A DNA stretch of 43,569 bases from an uncultured Clostridia bacterium (GTDB taxonomy: Bacteria; Bacillota; Clostridia; Oscillospirales; Acutalibacteraceae). The stretch spans positions 1 through 43,569 of the forward strand of contig CANQEU010000016.1 in NCBI GenBank assembly GCA_947595635.1, read 5' to 3'. Both the position numbers and the translations under genes were made by a program. The notes beneath the pieces were generated by a model, which was given only the letters and a program-made list of their open reading frames with translations, did not search any database and was not told the DNA's origin. Shown here in pieces: positions 25,853 to 34,673 of this stretch (position 1 is the stretch's first letter; each line of letters begins with the position of its first letter).

Positions 25853-26926
25853 ATGAAAAAGTATATAAAATTTATTTTAATATCGGCTGCTTGCGCTGTT
25901 TCGCTCGTCTGCGCCGCCGCCGTAATAGCAGCAGACAGCGGCTATGCTTCGTCGTCCGCGATCGCGAAAACGGTTTGCTATGATGTTGACCACGACGGCT
26001 ATGTTTCAACCGGCGACGCAATAAAAATTATGAATCATTCAATCGGCAAAAAGCTGATTTCAGCAGATAAGCTCAACGCCGCAGGAATGAGCGCCGATGA
26101 GATGAACCTGAAAACGGCGATAAAGGCTATGCGTATCTCAATCAGCGGAAAGATCGTGAGAGTAAGCGGTGCGTCGGTTGCTACGAAGAGCAAATCGCTT
26201 GAGCTTGGCGAATGCTTTAATCTGAATGCGGCGGTTAAGCCGTCAAATGCGACGAACAAGTATTTTTCATACCAAACATCTGATAAATCTGTTGCCTCGG
26301 TAGACTCAAACGGCAAGGTTACGGCTTTAAAGGCAGGAAATGCCTGTATTACTGCAAAATCGGTCGACGGCGGATTTTCCGCTAAGTGCAATGTCACGGT
26401 AAGCGAACGCGGCACAGGGAATACTCTCAGCTTTGCAAATGTAAGCTATAAGCTGTGCGACAATTACTCCGACAAATACCTTTACGACCAAAGGGACTAT
26501 AAGCAATTCGTTCAGGACGGGGAAAATGTGGGGTGCAGCTCAACCTCTGAGGCAATTGGAGCGTCTATGTATTACGGAAAGAGAATAGCCCCCGACGACC
26601 CGATGATAGGCTGGACTGAATACGGCGCAAGCTTCCCTCTCGCAAAATACCGTTATGCCGATTGCAGCTTAAAGGCAAAGCTTAAAATTGTATATAATCA
26701 GCTTCAAAAGGGTAATCCTTCGATTATAAATACCGAAAACGGAAGTCAGCATTGGGTAACCGTAATAGGTGTAAGAAGCGGAGCAAACAAAAACAATCTT
26801 TCCGCGTCCGATTTTCTTATCGCAAATCCATGGGGCGGAGCGCTTGACAATTTCGGAGATTATCTTAACAGAACAGGCAGATATGTTCCGAATGAATACT
26901 CATTGAGAACGTATGAGCAGGAATAA
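25853..26926 (+). CDS. Secreted dockerin-like/BIG2/papain-like cysteine peptidase protein
   Basis: A 357-residue protein: signal peptide about 1-27; a dockerin-like region 38-97 with one good calcium loop (DVDHDGYVSTGDA) and one degenerate repeat; a BIG2 Ig-like domain about 104-184 (SDKSVASVDSNGKVTAL); and a C39-like papain-fold domain about 190-357. Candidate catalytic residues are Cys228 (GCSSTSEA), His300 (QHWVTVIGV) and Asn325 (IANPWGG). It could process proteins or peptides in the amylosome, or be an inactive binding relative. ATG 25853 has GGGAG 6 bases upstream; an in-frame ATG at 25823 lies inside the promoter and before the transcription start. Its expression looks switchable because of the operator. 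Confidence 0.8.
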   Translation: MKKYIKFILISAACAVSLVCAAAVIAADSGYASSSAIAKTVCYDVDHDGYVSTGDAIKIMNHSIGKKLISADKLNAAGMSADEMNLKTAIKAMRISISGKIVRVSGASVATKSKSLELGECFNLNAAVKPSNATNKYFSYQTSDKSVASVDSNGKVTALKAGNACITAKSVDGGFSAKCNVTVSERGTGNTLSFANVSYKLCDNYSDKYLYDQRDYKQFVQDGENVGCSSTSEAIGASMYYGKRIAPDDPMIGWTEYGASFPLAKYRYADCSLKAKLKIVYNQLQKGNPSIINTENGSQHWVTVIGVRSGANKNNLSASDFLIANPWGGALDNFGDYLNRTGRYVPNEYSLRTYEQE

Positions 26927-26984
26927 AAATATATAATTCTTTAAGTAAGCCTTACAGTACGAATTTAAACGCAAATATTTTTTT

Positions 26985-27262
26985 GAGCAAACAAAAAAGA
27001 GGGATTTAAAGGGGGGAGCGACAGCTCCCCCTTTAATATAACATAATAATAAAGAAGCAGGCAGGTCGCCGCAAGGCGGTCTGCCTGCGGTCGGCGAGAG
27101 TCTTGTCAAAAACGTTTTTAGCTTTATAATCCTTGAACCGCAGTCGGCGCTGCTGCGCAGCGGGACTGCTACTTTAGATTCTATTTTTGCAGGAGAAGCT
27201 CCGCTTCTCCTGCACCTCATCATTCTCTCACAAGGAATTTTGCTTAAATAAGATTTTACGCC
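26985..27262. repeat. Modular hairpin repeat, unit 1 (A-C-D-E)
   Basis: Four hairpins in a row: A 27012-27019/27024-27031 (loop GACA); C 27057-27064/27081-27088 with an inner CGCC/GGCG; D 27140-27145/27164-27169 with inner CGCTGC/GCAGCG; E 27190-27199/27203-27212 (10 bp, loop TCC), then CCTCATCATTCTC. Together with unit 2 it fills the space between the cysteine-peptidase gene and gap, which converge. No gene seen here. Confidence 0.85.
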
Positions 27263-27267
27263 CGACA

Positions 27268-27575
27268 TTAATATAAATTTTTTTAGCGAGCAGGTGGGGG
27301 TTTACGGGGGAGCGACAGCTCCCCCGTTTAAAATCCAATTTTAAAGTAGCAGCGTTGCCGGCGCAAGTCGGCAACGCTGCGGTCATAGTCTGCCTGCGGT
27401 CGGCGAGAGCCTTGTCAAAAACGTTTTTAGCTTTATAATCCTTGAACCGCAGTCGGCGCTGCTGCGCAGCTGGACTGCTACTTTAGATTCTATTTTTGCA
27501 GGAGAAGCTCCGCTTCTCCTGCACCTCATCATTCTCGCACAAGGGAATTTTGCTTAAATAATATTTTATACCCGT
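27268..27575. repeat. Modular hairpin repeat, unit 2 (A-B-D-E)
   Basis: A tandem neighbour of unit 1. About 165 bases (27397-27559) repeat 27088-27250 at a 309-base offset almost without change, but the second hairpin is module B (12-bp stem starting GCAGCGTTGCCG, loop GCGCAAGT) instead of C. So units share a frame in which the second stem is exchangeable. Confidence 0.85.
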
Positions 27576-27632
27576 AAATAAGCTTTTACAACATGAATTA
27601 AAATCAAAGTATTTTTTTGAGCAAACAAAAAG

Positions 27633-27654
27633 GGGCGGCACATAGGTGCCGCCC
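27633..27654 (-). terminator. Terminator after gap
   Basis: A perfect 9-bp GC-rich stem (27633-27641 with 27646-27654), loop ATAG. On the minus strand it is followed by CTTTTTG, so it ends the gap transcript. Confidence 0.85.
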
Positions 27655-27695
27655 TTGTGCCGCCCGAAATATTCCTCGGAATTTTAAAGCTTGAA

Positions 27696-28724
27696 TTAAA
27701 GCTCTGCGAAATATTTAATAGTTCTTACCATCTGGCTTGTGTAGCTGTTCTCGTTGTCATACCAAGAAACAACCTGAACCTCATAAAGATCGTCGGCTAT
27801 CTTAGCAACCATAGTCTGTGTTGCGTCAAAGAGTGAACCGTATCTCATGCCGATAACGTCTGATGAAACGATTGGATCCTCGTTGTAGCCGAATGACTCT
27901 GAAGCAGCAGCCTTCATAGCAGCGTTGATGCCCTCAACCGTGATGTCGCTGCCCTTAACAACAGCGGTAAGGATTGTTGTTGAGCCTGTTGGAACAGGAA
28001 CTCTCTGTGCAGAACCGATGAGCTTGCCGTTAAGCTCAGGAATAACAAGACCGATTGCCTTAGCCGCGCCCGTTGAGTTAGGAACAATGTTTGCCGCGCC
28101 GGCTCTTGCTCTTCTGAGGTCGCCCTTTCTGTGCGGGCCGTCAAGAATCATCTGGTCGCCTGTGTAAGCGTGAATAGTGCTCATGATACCGCTCTGAATT
28201 TCTGCATACTTATTAAGAGTATCAGCCATCGGAGCAAGGCAGTTTGTTGTGCATGAAGCCGCTGAAATGATTTTATCATCAGCTGTGAGCGTACCCTCGT
28301 TTACGCTGTAAACGATTGTTTTAAGGTCGTTGCCTGCCGGAGCTGAAATAACAACCTTCTTTGCGCCTGCGTCAATGTGAGCCTGGCTCTTAGCCTTTGA
28401 GCAATAGAAGCCTGTGCACTCAAGAACAACGTCAACGCCGATCTCGCCCCACGGAAGCTCGGCTGCGTTTGGCTTAGCATAAATGGTAATCTCCTTGCCG
28501 TCAACAACTATTGAGTTCTCTCCGGCCTCAACAGTGTGAAGGTTTTCTCCGATTTTTCCGCAGTAGCCGCCCTGCGCGGTATCATACTTGAGAAGATCCG
28601 CAAGCATCTTCGGGTCGGTAAGATCGTTAATGGCTACAACCTCGTAACCCTCTGCTCCAAACATCTGTCTGAAAGCAAGACGACCTATACGGCCAAAACC
28701 GTTAATAGCAACTTTAACTGACAT
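27696..28724 (-). CDS. gap: Glyceraldehyde-3-phosphate dehydrogenase, type I
   Basis: A 342-residue full-length GAPDH: NAD-binding [14 protein letters not shown] at the start, the catalytic cysteine in [12 protein letters not shown] (about residues 153-164), and the substrate-binding [17 protein letters not shown] and conserved [15 protein letters not shown] end. It oxidises glyceraldehyde 3-phosphate to 1,3-bisphosphoglycerate with NAD in glycolysis. AGGAGG sits about 10 bases before the ATG. It is a single-gene transcript, not part of the gap-pgk-tpi cluster common in Firmicutes. The promoter and terminator are both clear. Confidence 0.97.
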   Translation of the reverse strand: MSVKVAINGFGRIGRLAFRQMFGAEGYEVVAINDLTDPKMLADLLKYDTAQGGYCGKIGENLHTVEAGENSIVVDGKEITIYAKPNAAELPWGEIGVDVVLECTGFYCSKAKSQAHIDAGAKKVVISAPAGNDLKTIVYSVNEGTLTADDKIISAASCTTNCLAPMADTLNKYAEIQSGIMSTIHAYTGDQMILDGPHRKGDLRRARAGAANIVPNSTGAAKAIGLVIPELNGKLIGSAQRVPVPTGSTTILTAVVKGSDITVEGINAAMKAAASESFGYNEDPIVSSDVIGMRYGSLFDATQTMVAKIADDLYEVQVVSWYDNENSYTSQMVRTIKYFAEL

Positions 28725-28793
28725 AATGATTTACCTCCTGTGTTTTTGCAAAACTTTTTATAGAATTGCTACTTTATAAATCATAGCATTAAT

Positions 28794-28822
28794 ATGATAT
28801 AGCATTTTTTGGAAGATTACAA
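28794..28822 (-). promoter_or_regulatory. Sigma-A promoter for gap
   Basis: On the minus strand TTGTAA (28817-28822) and TATCAT (28794-28799) are 17 bases apart; start near 28787, leader of about 60 bases. Confidence 0.6.
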
Positions 28823-28826
28823 GTCA

Positions 28827-28848
28827 TTGACAAAAAATTGACAAAAAA
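28827..28848. repeat. Two tandem 11-bp repeats just upstream of the gap promoter
   Basis: TTGACAAAAAA occurs twice in direct tandem, 28827-28837 and 28838-28848, four bases beyond the -35 box of gap. The 11-bp spacing puts both copies on the same face of DNA, as in activator or repressor sites and curved A-tract DNA. Confidence 0.6.
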
Positions 28849-29083
28849 TTTTTCCTATTTTTAAGAAAACGACCCCGATAAACCTTTATATTGCCAAAAC
28901 AGAATAAAAATGCGGTTTAAATTAGGTTTTTCCGTTTTTATCCTCTTATTCCGCCGGCTTGAATTAATTTTAATTTTTTCCTCTTAAAATTACTGTCCTG
29001 ACTTCTGTGCTTACAAAAAAATCAAATATACGGCATACGACCGTCCGGCTTGACTTAAATTCACAAATATAGGGCATTATCAC

Positions 29084-29112
29084 TTGACTTTTTAGTATTT
29101 TACCTGTAAAAT
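29084..29112 (+). promoter_or_regulatory. Sigma-A promoter for rny
   Basis: TTGACT (29084-29089) and TAAAAT (29107-29112) are 17 bases apart; start near 29119. This implies a leader of about 320 bases before rny. It holds a small CCGCAAAATGCGG hairpin near 29201 and an 18-codon reading frame at 29128-29184 but nothing I recognise. 28860-29080 is AT-rich with nothing visible. Confidence 0.65.
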
Positions 29113-29437
29113 ATAAAAGGATATATTATGCGTACAGTGAGCTGGTGTGTTTTAAGCTGCCGCCGGTGCATAAGGGCGCGTTAATAATATAAATCCAAAT
29201 CCGCAAAATGCGGTGTAACATTTTTGTTCGGCTCTTTTGGACGCCGTTATTATATAGATAAACGAATGATTTGTTTTTGAATGCTCGCCTTAAGCGAGTT
29301 AAAAAATTTCTTAAGCTGTTTGAGTTTATTTAGAATATTTTACAATTTAATAGGATTAATAACGGCATCTTCGGAGTTGTTGCATTATTGAATTAAATTA
29401 TTTTGAAAAAATCGACAAAGAAGGAGGTGTCATTCAG

Positions 29438-30991
29438 ATGGAAATATGGTTGAGCATACTGCTTATAATCGTATTTGCGGCAGTGGGCTGCCTGATAGGC
29501 TTTTTTGCCGGAAAGGAATACCGCAAAAGAGTTGCCGAGAAGGAAATAGGCGACGCTGAGCAGGAGGCAAAAAGGATTATAAGCGACGCCATGAAAACAG
29601 CGGAGGCAAAGAAGAAGGAAACCATATTAGAAGGAAAAGACGAATTGCATCGTCTTAGAAATGAATCTGAAAAAGAAATCGCCGAAAGAAGACGCGAGGT
29701 TCAGCGTCAGGAGAGAAGAATACAGAACAAGGAAGAAACTCTTGACAAAAAGATGGAAAATCTTGAGGCGAAGGAAGAGAATGTTGCAAAAAGACTAAAG
29801 GCGGCAGACGAGAGGTTTGCCGAGGCAGAAAAGGTAAAAAAGAGTCAGTTTGAAGTGCTTGAAAGAATTTCGGGCTTTACCGCAGAGCAGGCTAAGGCAC
29901 TTCTGCTGAGCCAGCTTGACGACGAGCTTGCTCACGAAAAGGCAACAAAAATCCTTGATTACGAGCAGCAGCTCAAGGAGGAATCCGAAAAAATGGCGAG
30001 AAAGGTTATTTCTCTTGCCATACAGCGCTGCGCGGCGGATCAGGTCGCAGAGGCGACCGTGTCTGTTGTTCCGCTTCCGAATGACGAAATGAAGGGGCGG
30101 ATAATCGGACGTGAGGGAAGAAACATAAGGACTATAGAAACGATTACAGGCGTTGATTTGATAATCGACGATACGCCGGAGGCAATAACGCTTTCGTGCT
30201 TTGAGCCTGTAAGAAGAGAAATCGCAAGGGTAGCGCTTGAAAAGCTCATAACCGACGGCAGAATCCATCCCGCAAGAATAGAAGAGATGGTGGAAAAGGC
30301 AAGAAGAGAGGTTGAGCACACTATAAAGCAGGAGGGCGAGCGCACCGTAATTGAGGCAGGCGTAAACGGAGTTCATCCTGAGCTTGTAAAGCTGCTCGGC
30401 AGACTTCGTTACCGCACAAGCTACGGGCAGAATGTACTTAACCATTCGCTTGAGGTTTCATACATTGCCGGCATGATGGCAAGCGAGCTTGGGCTTGACC
30501 CGACCATTGCAAAGCGCGCCGGACTTTTGCACGACATAGGAAAGGCTCTTGACCACGAGATGGAAGGCTCTCACGTTGAGCTCGGCGTTGAGGTTTGCCG
30601 CAAGTACAAAGAGAGCGAGGCGGTAATTCACGCAATACAGGCTCATCACGGCGACGTTGAGCCAAAGACAATAGTTGCCTGTCTTGTTCAGGCTGCCGAT
30701 GCCATTTCGGCGGCAAGACCGGGCGCAAGACGTGAAAACCTTGAAAATTACATTAAGCGCCTGCAAAAGCTTGAGGAGGTTGCGTCATCCTTCGAGGGAG
30801 TTGAAAGCAGCTATGCGATTCAGGCAGGACGAGAGATAAGAATACTCGTTAAGCCGGAGGTTATAAGCGACGAGCGTATGATTCCGCTTTCAAGGGAGAT
30901 ATGCAAGAAGATTGAGTCCGACCTTGAATATCCGGGTCAGATAAAGGTAAATATTATTCGCGAGAGCAGAGCGGTCAACTTTGCAAAATAA
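29438..30991 (+). CDS. rny: Ribonuclease Y
   Basis: A 517-residue protein of standard length and order: N-terminal membrane segment (about 4-24), a long coiled coil (about 35-190), a KH domain with [15 protein letters not shown], and an HD domain with [18 protein letters not shown] and HHGDVEPKT. RNase Y is the membrane-bound endoribonuclease that starts mRNA decay in many Firmicutes; PNPase, encoded at the other end of the window, digests the products. AAGGAGGTG lies about 8 bases before the ATG. A terminator follows, so it is monocistronic, with an unusually long leader that could be a site of autoregulation. Confidence 0.97.
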   Translation: MEIWLSILLIIVFAAVGCLIGFFAGKEYRKRVAEKEIGDAEQEAKRIISDAMKTAEAKKKETILEGKDELHRLRNESEKEIAERRREVQRQERRIQNKEETLDKKMENLEAKEENVAKRLKAADERFAEAEKVKKSQFEVLERISGFTAEQAKALLLSQLDDELAHEKATKILDYEQQLKEESEKMARKVISLAIQRCAADQVAEATVSVVPLPNDEMKGRIIGREGRNIRTIETITGVDLIIDDTPEAITLSCFEPVRREIARVALEKLITDGRIHPARIEEMVEKARREVEHTIKQEGERTVIEAGVNGVHPELVKLLGRLRYRTSYGQNVLNHSLEVSYIAGMMASELGLDPTIAKRAGLLHDIGKALDHEMEGSHVELGVEVCRKYKESEAVIHAIQAHHGDVEPKTIVACLVQAADAISAARPGARRENLENYIKRLQKLEEVASSFEGVESSYAIQAGREIRILVKPEVISDERMIPLSREICKKIESDLEYPGQIKVNIIRESRAVNFAK

Positions 30992-31010
30992 GGCTTAATA
31001 AAAAATTTAT

Positions 31011-31045
31011 GGACAGTGTATAGCTTAATATACGCTGTCCTTTTT
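31011..31045 (+). terminator. Terminator after rny
   Basis: An 11-bp stem (31011-31021 with 31030-31040) with one G-T pair, followed by five T. Confidence 0.88.
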
Positions 31046-31109
31046 ATTGCGTTTTTATATTAGCGCGGCAAATTTAAAAAAGAGTATTTGTCATTAGCGC
31101 GTATCGCTC

Positions 31110-31138
31110 TTTACTTTAGCCCGTTGTTGTGGTAAAAT
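31110..31138 (+). promoter_or_regulatory. Sigma-A promoter for proBA
   Basis: TTTACT (31110-31115) and TAAAAT (31133-31138) are 17 bases apart; start near 31145, giving a leader of under 30 bases and so no T-box. Confidence 0.65.
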
Positions 31139-31171
31139 CGTCTGTGATACAAGAAAAAAAGAGGGAAATAT

Positions 31172-31960
31172 ATGGGAGAAAAAATTGTTGTAAAGGTTGG
31201 AACCTCTACTCTGACATATGAAAACGGCAGGCTGAATTTCAGACGTATGGAAAATTTGTGCAAGGTTCTCTGCGATTTGCAAAACAGAGGCAATAAGCTT
31301 CTTCTTGTAAGCTCAGGGGCAATAGCTGTCGGAATGGGCAAGCTTGCTCTGCCGGAGCGCCCCGTTGAAACAAAGCAGCTTCAGGCTCTTGCCGCTGTGG
31401 GACAGTGCGAGCTGATGTTTATGTATGATAAATTTTTCGGCGAGTATAATCACACCGTGGCACAAATACTCCTTACAAAGCACGTTGTTGAAACCGAGCC
31501 GAAGCAGAATAATGTTATAAATACGGTCGAAACCCTGCTTAATATGAATATTTTGCCTATTGTAAATGAAAACGACACCGTTGCAATTGACGAGATGCCG
31601 GGAGAAAACTTTGGCGACAACGATATGCTGTCGGCAATGGTCGCGGAAATGATACACGCCGACAGGCTGATAATACTGTCTGACATAGACGGGCTATACG
31701 ACAAAAATCCAAGGCAGTACAGTGACGCAAGGCTCATAACGAATATTTCGCGAATAGATGAAAGCGTTTTTAAAATGGCGGCGGACGGCGCAGGCTCCAA
31801 GAGGGGAACCGGCGGAATGAAAACAAAGCTTAGCGCGGCGCAGTATGTTACACAATCCGGTATAACTTGCAGTATAATAAACGGCAAAAGACCTGAAAAC
31901 CTATATGATATTATAGATAATAAGTGTATCGGCACAACGTTTACGGCTTCAGGCAAATAA
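31172..31960 (+). CDS. proB: Glutamate 5-kinase
   Basis: A 262-residue amino acid kinase-fold protein: VVKVGTSTLT at the start, LVSSGAIAVGMGKL, NENDTVAIDE, FGDNDMLSAMVA and LSDIDGLYDKNP. It phosphorylates glutamate, the first step of proline synthesis. The C-terminal PUA domain of E. coli ProB (367 residues) is absent, as in many Clostridia. GAGGG lies about 7 bases before the ATG. proA follows after 22 bases, so the two form an operon; the ProB product, an unstable acyl phosphate, is passed to ProA. proC is not nearby. Confidence 0.95.
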   Translation: MGEKIVVKVGTSTLTYENGRLNFRRMENLCKVLCDLQNRGNKLLLVSSGAIAVGMGKLALPERPVETKQLQALAAVGQCELMFMYDKFFGEYNHTVAQILLTKHVVETEPKQNNVINTVETLLNMNILPIVNENDTVAIDEMPGENFGDNDMLSAMVAEMIHADRLIILSDIDGLYDKNPRQYSDARLITNISRIDESVFKMAADGAGSKRGTGGMKTKLSAAQYVTQSGITCSIINGKRPENLYDIIDNKCIGTTFTASGK

Positions 31961-31982
31961 TATTTGGAAAGGAAAAAGTAAA

Positions 31983-33227
31983 ATGACGGTTCTTGAACAG
32001 ATGGGCGAAAGGGCAAAAAAAGCAAGCAGAGTTCTTGCTGTTGCCGGAGAAAAAAAGGACAAGGCGCTTAAAGCCATTGCCGATGCTTTGAGAGAGGAAA
32101 GCGGCGCAATAAAGGCTGCAAATGCCGTTGATATAGAAAACGGCAGAAATTCGGGGCTTAGCGAATCTCTTATAGACAGGCTGCTGCTTACAGACGCAAG
32201 GATTGAGGGTATGGCGTCGGGCTGCGAGCAGGTTGCCGCGCTGCCGGACCCGATAGGCGAAACGCTGAGCGGACGGATACTTGAAAACGGACTTGAGGTG
32301 CGCAAGGTTCGCGTGCCGATGGGTGTAATAGGAATAATTTTTGAAGCTCGTCCCAACGTCACTGCTGACGCGGCCGCTCTTTGCCTGAAGGCAGGCAGCG
32401 CGGTTATACTAAGAGGCGGCAAGGAGGCAATAAACTCAAACAAGTGTATAGCCTCGGTTATGAGAAAGGCCGTTAAAAGTGCAGGACTGCCGGAGGACGC
32501 TATACAGCTTGTTGAGGATACGTCACGGCAATCGTCTGTAGAGATGATGGGACTTAGCGACTATCTCGACGTGCTTATTCCAAGGGGCGGCGCCGGACTT
32601 ATAAAGGCTGTCGTAGAAAATTCAAAGGTGCCTGTGATAGAAACAGGAGTGGGAAACTGTCATGTGTATGTTGACGAGAGCGCAAGGCTCGATATGGCGG
32701 CGGATATAATATTCAATGCGAAAACGTCACGTCCCTCGGTGTGCAATGCTATTGAAACCGTGCTTGTGCATAGAGGCATAGCCGAAAAGGCATTGCCTGT
32801 TATAAAATCAAGGCTTGACGAGTGCGGAGTTGAAATTCACGGATGCGAAAAAACAGCGGAAATCCTCGGCAGCGGCGTAATACCTGCGACGGAGGACGAC
32901 TGGTATAGAGAATATCTTGATTTAAAGCTTGCCGTAAGAGTGGTTGACAGCCTTGACGAGGCAATGGAGCACATTGCAAAATATTCAAGCGGACACAGCG
33001 AATGTATAGTGACCGAGAATTATGAAAACTCAAGGATTTTCACGTCCGGCGTAGACAGTGCGGCTGTTTATGTAAACGCGTCAACAAGATTTACAGACGG
33101 CGGAGAGTTCGGCCTTGGCGCGGAGATAGGAATATCGACGCAAAAGCTGCATGCAAGAGGCCCTATGGGTCTTAACGAGCTTACTTCAATGAAATTTATA
33201 ATCAACGGAAACGGACAGATAAGATAA
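31983..33227 (+). CDS. proA: Glutamate-5-semialdehyde dehydrogenase
   Basis: A 414-residue aldehyde dehydrogenase-fold protein: VRVPMGVIGIIFEARPNVT, GSAVILRGGKEA, LIPRGGAGLI and the catalytic cysteine in KTSRPSVCNAIET (about residue 252). It reduces glutamyl 5-phosphate to the semialdehyde with NADPH, the second step of proline synthesis. AAAGGA precedes the ATG. It ends the proBA operon; no typical terminator follows at once, and the 415-base gap to the next gene is filled by modular repeats that converge on the GGGtGRT gene. Confidence 0.97.
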   Translation: MTVLEQMGERAKKASRVLAVAGEKKDKALKAIADALREESGAIKAANAVDIENGRNSGLSESLIDRLLLTDARIEGMASGCEQVAALPDPIGETLSGRILENGLEVRKVRVPMGVIGIIFEARPNVTADAAALCLKAGSAVILRGGKEAINSNKCIASVMRKAVKSAGLPEDAIQLVEDTSRQSSVEMMGLSDYLDVLIPRGGAGLIKAVVENSKVPVIETGVGNCHVYVDESARLDMAADIIFNAKTSRPSVCNAIETVLVHRGIAEKALPVIKSRLDECGVEIHGCEKTAEILGSGVIPATEDDWYREYLDLKLAVRVVDSLDEAMEHIAKYSSGHSECIVTENYENSRIFTSGVDSAAVYVNASTRFTDGGEFGLGAEIGISTQKLHARGPMGLNELTSMKFIINGNGQIR

Positions 33228-33335
33228 ATTAAAGCTCATTGCTCACTCAAAGAAATTTTTTATTATAAAGTTGATTTACGGACATAAAAGGATTTATTTA
33301 AAATAAAATTTTGTTTTAATCCTTTTGACCGCAGG

Positions 33336-33553
33336 CAGACTATGACCGCAGCGTTACCGACTTGCGCCGGTAACGCTGCTGCTTTAATATTATGTTATAT
33401 TAAAGGGGGAGCTGACGCTCCCCCCCGTAAGCCCCCACCTGCTCTAAAAAAATTATTTTTACTATAAATCCGCTTTACGGGTATAAAAGCTTAATCAATC
33501 AAATTCCCTTGTGCGAGAATGATGAGGTGCAGGAGAAGCGAAGCTTCTCCTGC
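33336..33553. repeat. Modular hairpin repeat, inverted copy (E-A-B on the minus strand)
   Basis: Reading the minus strand: module E (CAGGAGAAGC stem, loop TTC, 33531-33553 with its conserved CCTCATCATTCTCGCAC flank), then A near 33414-33430, then B (33344-33375, 12-bp stem, loop GCGCAAGT). This is a rotated cut of the same tandem unit seen at 26985-27575. It lies between the converging proA and GGGtGRT genes. Confidence 0.85.
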
Positions 33554-33583
33554 AAAGCTAAAAAGCAATATTTAAACATACTG

Positions 33584-33614
33584 AAGGGACTGCCGAAAAG
33601 CTCGGCAGTCCCTT
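33584..33614 (-). terminator. Terminator after the GGGtGRT gene
   Basis: A perfect 13-bp stem (33584-33596 with 33602-33614), loop of 5. The T-run on the minus strand is poor, so efficiency is uncertain. Confidence 0.7.
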
Positions 33615-33644
33615 TGTTCATATCAATACTATGCCAATATGAAA

Positions 33645-34655
33645 TTATTTGTTAAGTCCCTCGTAAACCGCAACGGCGCAGGCAACGGTCGCGCCAACCA
33701 TCGGGTTGTTGCCCATGCCCATAAGTCCCATCATTTCAACGTGAGCTGGAACCGATGAAGAGCCTGCAAACTGAGCGTCGCCGTGCATACGGCCCATAGA
33801 ATCGGTAAGACCGTATGAAGCCGGGCCTGCTCCCATATTGTCAGGATGCAGTGTACGGCCTGTGCCGCCGCCGCTTGCAACAGAGAAATACTTTTTGCCG
33901 TTTTCCAAAGCCCATTTTTTATATGTGCCGGCAACAAGGTGCTGGAATCTGGTCGGGTTGGTGGAGTTGCCCGTAATTGAAACGTCAACGCCCTCGTGAA
34001 CCATAATTGCAACGCCCTCTCGAACGTCGTTCGCACCGTAGCACTTAACCGCTGCTCTCTCTCCGTCCGAGAACGGTCTTTCTTCAATAACCTTGAGCTC
34101 TCCCGTAAAGAAATCGTAGTCGGTCTTTACATATGTGAAGCCGTTTATGCGTGAAATTATATAAGCGGCGTCCTTGCCAAGTCCGTTAAGGATAACCCTA
34201 AGCGGCTCTTTTCTTGCCTTGTTCGCGCTTCTTGCGATACCGATTGCGCCCTCGGCGGCGGCAAAGCTTTCGTGTCCTGCAAGAAATGCAAAGCACTTTG
34301 TTTCGTCTCTCAAAAGCATTGCGCCAAGATTTCCGTGACCGAGACCAACATTTCTCTGTTCCGCAACAGAGCCGGGAATACAGAATGCCTCAAGTCCGAT
34401 TCCGATAGCCGCGGCTGCGTCTGCCGCAGTTTGAACATTTTTCTTTATCGCAACGGCACAGCCGAGCGTATATGCCCATGAAGCGTTTTCAAAGGCTATA
34501 GGCTGAACGCCCTTAACTATAGCGTCAGGGTCAAAGCCGTGATCCAAGCAAAGCTGCCTTGCTTCTTCAAGACTTGCAATACCATATTCGGCAAGGCACT
34601 TCTCAATTTTAGGCATTCTGCGATCTTTGCTTTCAAAAGTAACATTATTTGCCAT
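33645..34655 (-). CDS. GGGtGRT protein (conserved, unknown function)
   Basis: A 336-residue protein that carries the family's name motif GGGTGRT (in FSVASGGGTGRTLHPDNMG, about residues 259-277). Other conserved-looking parts are a GLGHGNLGAMLLRDETK segment, a VILNGLGKDAAYIISRI stretch and a Gly/Met-rich end (MMGLMGMGNNPMVGATVACAVAV). The family is always or nearly always next to the NifU-like gene found here, so the two probably act together, perhaps in metal-cluster chemistry; this is inference and no reaction is known to me. GGGGAGGA lies about 9 bases before the ATG. Second gene of a two-gene operon, 18 bases after the first. Confidence 0.9.
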   Translation of the reverse strand: MANNVTFESKDRRMPKIEKCLAEYGIASLEEARQLCLDHGFDPDAIVKGVQPIAFENASWAYTLGCAVAIKKNVQTAADAAAAIGIGLEAFCIPGSVAEQRNVGLGHGNLGAMLLRDETKCFAFLAGHESFAAAEGAIGIARSANKARKEPLRVILNGLGKDAAYIISRINGFTYVKTDYDFFTGELKVIEERPFSDGERAAVKCYGANDVREGVAIMVHEGVDVSITGNSTNPTRFQHLVAGTYKKWALENGKKYFSVASGGGTGRTLHPDNMGAGPASYGLTDSMGRMHGDAQFAGSSSVPAHVEMMGLMGMGNNPMVGATVACAVAVYEGLNK

Positions 34656-34673
34656 ATTCGTTGTCCTCCCCGA

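Noticed and set aside
26985-27575. CRISPR array
   Set aside because: The repeats are long hairpin modules without regular short repeats and unique spacers, and no cas gene is present.
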